Assembly: GCA_030278955.1 (NCBI GenBank)
Contig: JAOANR010000002.1
Location: 11,211,982 to 11,275,981, forward strand
Reading direction: 5' to 3'
Source of the DNA: Hygrophila difformis
Taxonomy: Eukaryota; Streptophyta; Magnoliopsida; Lamiales; Acanthaceae
DNA length: 64,000 nucleotides
The first letter of the stretch is position 1. The number at the start of each line of letters is the position of its first letter. A program made the position numbers and the translations under genes. A model generated the notes under the pieces. That model made no database searches, had not been told where the DNA came from, and saw only the letters and a list, made by a program, of their open reading frames with translations. Below, one piece after another: positions 60,071 to 64,000 of this stretch.

Positions 60071-62859
60071 TGTAACGGCCCGAATATTTTTGTATCCCAA
60101 ATAAACAAATTCAAATTGTTTTGAACTACATAATGACTTGATCCCTTCGCGGGGTACGTAGGCAACTTGGAAATTTCAATTCTTGGTTCAGTCAAATAAT
60201 AACAAACAACAACACACAATAGTACATTCAGTTAATCAAACAATTCCCGAACTCGCGAGATGATAAAACACAACTTCGATGACGAAGTTGATTCTTAAGG
60301 AGGGTAGACTGTAATACCCATAATTTTTAGGATATAAAATAGAATTTAATCCGATAAGAAAAGAGGTTTTGTTTCCGAGAACCCGTAAAGTCGGAAATGC
60401 ACGGAAGTCAAAAGATGACGATTTAGAAGCCGACGAACCCGAAACCGACGGACTTAAGATTTCAAACATGAAATCAATTTGAGTCGGAATAAATTTAGGG
60501 TAGGAATTATAATCCGAGAATAACCCGGAAAAAAATCGGAATCCGAGAACATAGAGGGATAGAAGTGTGAAAGAGAGGAGGAAAGGCTCGACGGATCGCA
60601 TGACCCGCCCGGACCGAAGTCAGGTGTTGCCACGCGCTTTCCACGCGGGGTTTCACCTTTCACCGCGCCAACCCTTCGTGGAACCACAGAATGCGGCAAT
60701 TCATGCGATTTCGGCGATTTCTTACCATAATTGTCGACCCCGACTTTGAAAACTCAATCCCGAAGGAGGGAAGGTGTATATGGTCGGCTCTAGGGGTCTT
60801 GAGACTCATTATTTCGAATTCCCAAACCCTAGCAGCCTTAAACACTCTCCAATTTCTCCCAAGTTCACCCAACACCCGAAATCACCAACTTCGAACTTTC
60901 CAATCACTTTCCGGCGACGAAAATTGACAGAGGCGGCGTGGAATACAAGATATTTAGTGCTCCAGATTGCGGTAAGTCGTTCATAGGTTTTATTTTAAGT
61001 TTTCGAACCTGAGAACTCGATCTAACATCAGATTTTTTCTTTCGATTTGAATTCGTGGCCAAAGTTGGAAGCTTTGTGTCGAGGAGACCCGTTCGTGGTG
61101 ATTTTTGGACGAGCCGAGCAACCCTAGGACGACCAAGAACATCATTATTGTAAGTTGATACCTTTCATATCAATACGGGTGGCTTAGGGGCGTCCGATTT
61201 AGTCACTTTTTAACGAAACGTAAAAATCGAACCTAAAAACCCCAACTCGCGCAATTTCTGAAATCCGTTTAAAACCCTTATTTCGAGAGTTCAAACCGAA
61301 AAACTGAAAACTAGAATTTTGATCCTAACACATTAGTCTATGTTGTGTAAAAATTTCAGAGATTTTCATCAATGGTTACTACCCCAAATCACCGAACATA
61401 AACTGTGATTTCAAACTTTTCCAAAAATCTGACAGTGCATATGTCCGAACTTGATGAGCATGTTTCTATGATTTTTATTCCGAATCAGTCTTTGGAATCT
61501 AAATGAAAGTTGTATATAATCATGTCTAGTATGTTTGTATAAAGTTTCAGAATTTTTGGAGTCCATTTGACATGTCAAAAAGTCGATTTCCTGAACTATG
61601 ACAAAACTGAATCCTGACAGTGCATTAGTTGTGTAATAAACTCGGTTTTTGACATGTTTCCTCACCTTATTTCGAAATTGTTAAAACACAAAAATTATTC
61701 TTTAGGGTGTTTTTGATATACTGTACAAATTTCAGATTTTTCGGACTTGAAATGAATTTTTAAATTAAAGAGGCGTAAACTGTGACGTCAAACGATTTGA
61801 AATTGATGAGATTTTAAAATTTCGAAACGAACGGTCGAAACCTTGAAATACGATAAATCTATACTTTTGAAATCTCCCGTTACACTAAATCAAAACGATA
61901 TCGGATACTTAGGTAGAGGGTGAGTGCTCTGCAGGGTGCCCCTCAAGCTTTTTTCGGCGTGCCTATAATGGACGCAAGATACTTGGATGAAAAACTACGC
62001 CAAAACGGCATGAGATATATGGCCTACACTCTTGGGAGTATCCGTATAGATTTCCCGAGGCTCCGGAGTGTTACTGGGTATGGCAGATACGGCTGCGGCC
62101 GCCGGACGACCGGCTACACAAAAACTTACGAAACGGCTGCGGCTGCCGGACGCCCGGCTACACAAAAACTTACGAAACGGCTGCGGCCGCTGGACGACCG
62201 GCTACACTAGATATTATTGAGTGCGACGTAACGGGAGAAAATAAAAGACTTAAATTCTTTTATGTATTTATTTATTTATTATGTCTTTAAATTATGCATT
62301 TAAAGTTATGTCTTAAATTTTATAACATGTTAAATTATTATTTATGAATTTAAATGCATGTTTAAGAATACAAATTAAATTCTTATTTTTAATTGGTAAA
62401 TGAATTGTTGTATGCATGCTTAGGAGTAAAGTTAAATTATTTAATTAAACCCCTTTATTGCTATGTTAGGATCGACATACTCAGTATTTTATAATACTGA
62501 TAAAATTGTTGTTTTCCTTTTTCTTTCAGAGTATGGAGAAAATGCATGAGCATATGCATTCGGGGGACATTTTTAAACATTGAATTTTCGTTTTATTATG
62601 ATACTTGCATATCGGGCCTGTATAACCCGAGTTTTGGCCATGTCAGCCCATTTTATTATTTCCGCTGTGATATATTAGAATTATTATTATGTGTGGACGA
62701 GACTTTATTTTTATTTTGAAATAATTTCCGGACTTGTTTTAAAACTCTTTGCAATACCCATAGCCTTGCATCTCTTTGGCAAGCTCGGAGAATCCTTGTC
62801 TTGCTAGGGAGGTGTGGCGGTGGCATCCCGGCCTGGGTTATCAAATCCGGAGTGTTACA
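60071..62859 (+). repeat. 3' LTR of element B
   Basis: 2,789 bp, TGTAACGGCC to GGAGTGTTACA, without the LINE. It shows the empty LINE site near 62672. Three 44-bp repeats lie at 62090-62208. Differences from the 5' LTR are frequent, so B is clearly older than C and the LARD. Confidence 0.92.
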
Positions 62860-64000
62860 GCCATACCCAGTAATAATCGAACAGCCTCAATCCTTGCAAC
62901 AGGTGCAAAGGTCTCTTCATAATCAAGCCCTTCGATCTAAGTAAATTCCTGAGCAACCAACCGAGCTTTGTTTCTGACAGCCACTCCATTCTCATCTGTC
63001 TTTTTCCTGAACACCCATTTTGTTCCAATGAAATAGTGTCTGGAGGTTGTGGTACCAACTCCCACACATAATTCCTCTTGAATTGCAACAATTCTTCTTG
63101 CATGGAAGCTATCCACAATTTATCCTTTAGAGCTTCCATGGCATTCTTAGGTTCAACTTGAGAAACAAAACAACTCATAACATAGAAAGAGAGACTTGCC
63201 AACTCAGTATAGTCAATTTGTTGTTGTTGGCTCCTGGTCTGCCTTGGTGCTTGAGGATCACCAATAATATCATCTTATGAATGGTGCTTAAACACCGTTG
63301 GTCCTTCCTTAGGTCCTCTTCTCCCTGGAGCATCAGGTTGTACAGGTGGTTGTGCCTCAGGTGTATCATCATCAGACACTACAACAGGTTCAGTGGCAGG
63401 AGCATCTTGTTGAGTATGTTGTGGTGGCTGAGTAGTTTGTACAACATAATCATTATCATCATGACTTTGAGGTTGCACCACAGGAATAGCATCATCATCA
63501 TCCTTCACAACTGGTCTATCATCAAATACGATATTCATAGACTCAATAACTTTCTTAGTCCTTTTGTTGTATATCCTGTAAGCTCTTGAATTGTTAGAAT
63601 ACCCAATAAAGATCCCTTCATCATACTTAGAATCAAATTTCCCAAGTGGAATGTGATTATTTAACACAAAGCAAGTAGTTCCAAACACATGAAAGTAAGA
63701 AACATTTGGAGTTCTCCCTCTCCAGATCTCATAATGTGTGTTCTTAGTATGAGGTCTCAAGAACACCCTATTAATGATGTAGCAAGCTGTATGAATAGAT
63801 TCAACCCAAAATTCCTTCTTCAATGTACTACCATGCAACATGGATCTAGCCATCTCTTGCAGAGTCTGTTCTTGCGCTCTACAACCCCATTCTGCTGTGG
63901 AGTCTTTGGAGATGAGAATTCATGAGAAATTCCATGGTTGTGGCAATGTAGTTCAAACATCCTGTTCTCAAACTCCTTCCCATGATCAGTTCTGATTCGA
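62860..64000 (-). pseudogene. pol: Sirevirus integrase C-terminus and RT start
   Basis: The minus strand from the window edge carries the end of the copia integrase core (SSPKTPQQNGVVERKN), a one-base deletion near 63868, then EMARSMLHGSTLKKEFWVES and the copia GKFDSKYDEGIFIGYS region, an acidic Pro-rich linker, and the RT start (VEPKNAMEALKDKLWIASMQ, NYVWELVP). A TAA near 63275 and frameshifts near 63190 and 63020 break it. RT stops at 62860, where element B begins; it resumes at 28317 in the same gene. Confidence 0.88.

Larger units (their letters stand above)
28318..62859 (+). mobile_element. Element B: Tekay-like Ty3/gypsy chromovirus
   Basis: The most complete element: 5' LTR (28318-39574, split by a LINE), altered tRNA-Met site, pre-gag ORF, gag-pol (split by a LARD), polypurine tract and 3' LTR (60071-62859). 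The target duplication GCCAT is perfect (28313-28317 and 62860-62864). Protease-RT-RNase H-integrase order with a chromodomain-like end places it with the Tekay/Del chromoviruses. Without the two insertions it would be about 11.8 kb. Its LTRs show visibly more differences than those of C, and three stops and one frameshift break gag-pol, so it is inactive. It lies in the Sirevirus RT. Confidence 0.93.
10307..64000 (-). mobile_element. Sirevirus-type Ty1/copia element, interrupted three times
   Basis: A minus-strand copia element that enters from the right edge. Pieces in genetic order: integrase and RT start (64000-62860), rest of RT and RNase H (28317-27133), the last codons of pol (19121-19067), an env-like ORF (18753-17189), 3' UTR, polypurine tract (16826-16814) and 3' LTR (16813-10307). 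Matching 5-bp duplications at each interruption show that B (GCCAT) and C (TTGAG) landed in pol, and near-matching ATGAA/GTGAA shows a solo LTR landed in the LTR. Copia pol order, the extra ORF after pol and the AAAGGGGGAGAT tract support Sirevirus (Maximus/SIRE). Gag, protease and the 5' LTR are outside the window. Confidence 0.88.

Overview
The window is plant nuclear DNA made almost wholly of nested transposable elements. I found no intact host gene, no RNA gene and no CRISPR array. The plant assignment rests on the element families: Tekay/Del-type Ty3/gypsy chromoviruses primed by tRNA-Met, a Sirevirus-type Ty1/copia element with an extra ORF after pol, a plant L1 LINE with a C-terminal RNase H, a Mutator-like element with a 9-bp target duplication, and a large non-coding LTR element primed by tRNA-Asp. 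The species cannot be told from the sequence.

Layout, outermost to innermost. (1) Fragment Z, + strand, 1-3415: internal gag-pol of a decayed Tekay-like element. (2) Element A, - strand, from 3416: a Tekay-like deletion derivative with its 3' LTR at 3416-7639 (holding a 1.6-kb non-autonomous MULE at 5954-7527), shrunken internal region at 7640-9900, and the start of its 5' LTR at 9901-10306. (3) A Sirevirus, - strand, from 10307 to beyond the right edge, inserted in the 5' LTR of A. Its 3' LTR (10307-16813) is split by a 5.7-kb solo LTR (10328-16019). Next come an env-like/putative plant transposon protein ORF (17189-18753) and a pol gene cut twice. (4) Element C, + strand, 19122-27132: a young non-autonomous Tekay-like element with near-identical LTRs and an open mini-gag, inserted in the end of the Sirevirus pol (5-bp duplication TTGAG). 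(5) Element B, + strand, 28318-62859: the most complete Tekay-like chromovirus, inserted in the Sirevirus RT (duplication GCCAT). (6) Inside B: an 8.4-kb L1 LINE (30942-39389, - strand) in its 5' LTR, and a LARD-like element (44260-58542, - strand, 5.7-kb LTRs, duplication GTCGT) between its RNase H and integrase. (7) The Sirevirus integrase and RT start resume at 62860 and run off the right edge.

How they relate. A, B, C and Z are one broad family. B carries a small coiled-coil ORF before gag, gag-PR-RT-RNase H in one frame, integrase and a chromodomain-like tail. A and C have lost nearly all of pol and the Gag capsid core, and could only have moved in trans. All are pseudogenised except the pre-gag ORF of B and the mini-gag of C.

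Most unusual signals. (i) Arrays of concentric palindromes in the leader of the LARD-type LTRs: the solo LTR and the full element place them at matching positions but spell them with different words, and each word recurs upstream of the TATA box. (ii) Tandem polypurine tracts with a shifted LTR start in the Tekay-like family. (iii) A conserved coiled-coil ORF before gag. (iv) Loss of the capsid region in both A and C at imperfect repeats spaced exactly 600 bp apart in full-length copies. (v) Repeated PPT-like hairpins in the LARD interior.
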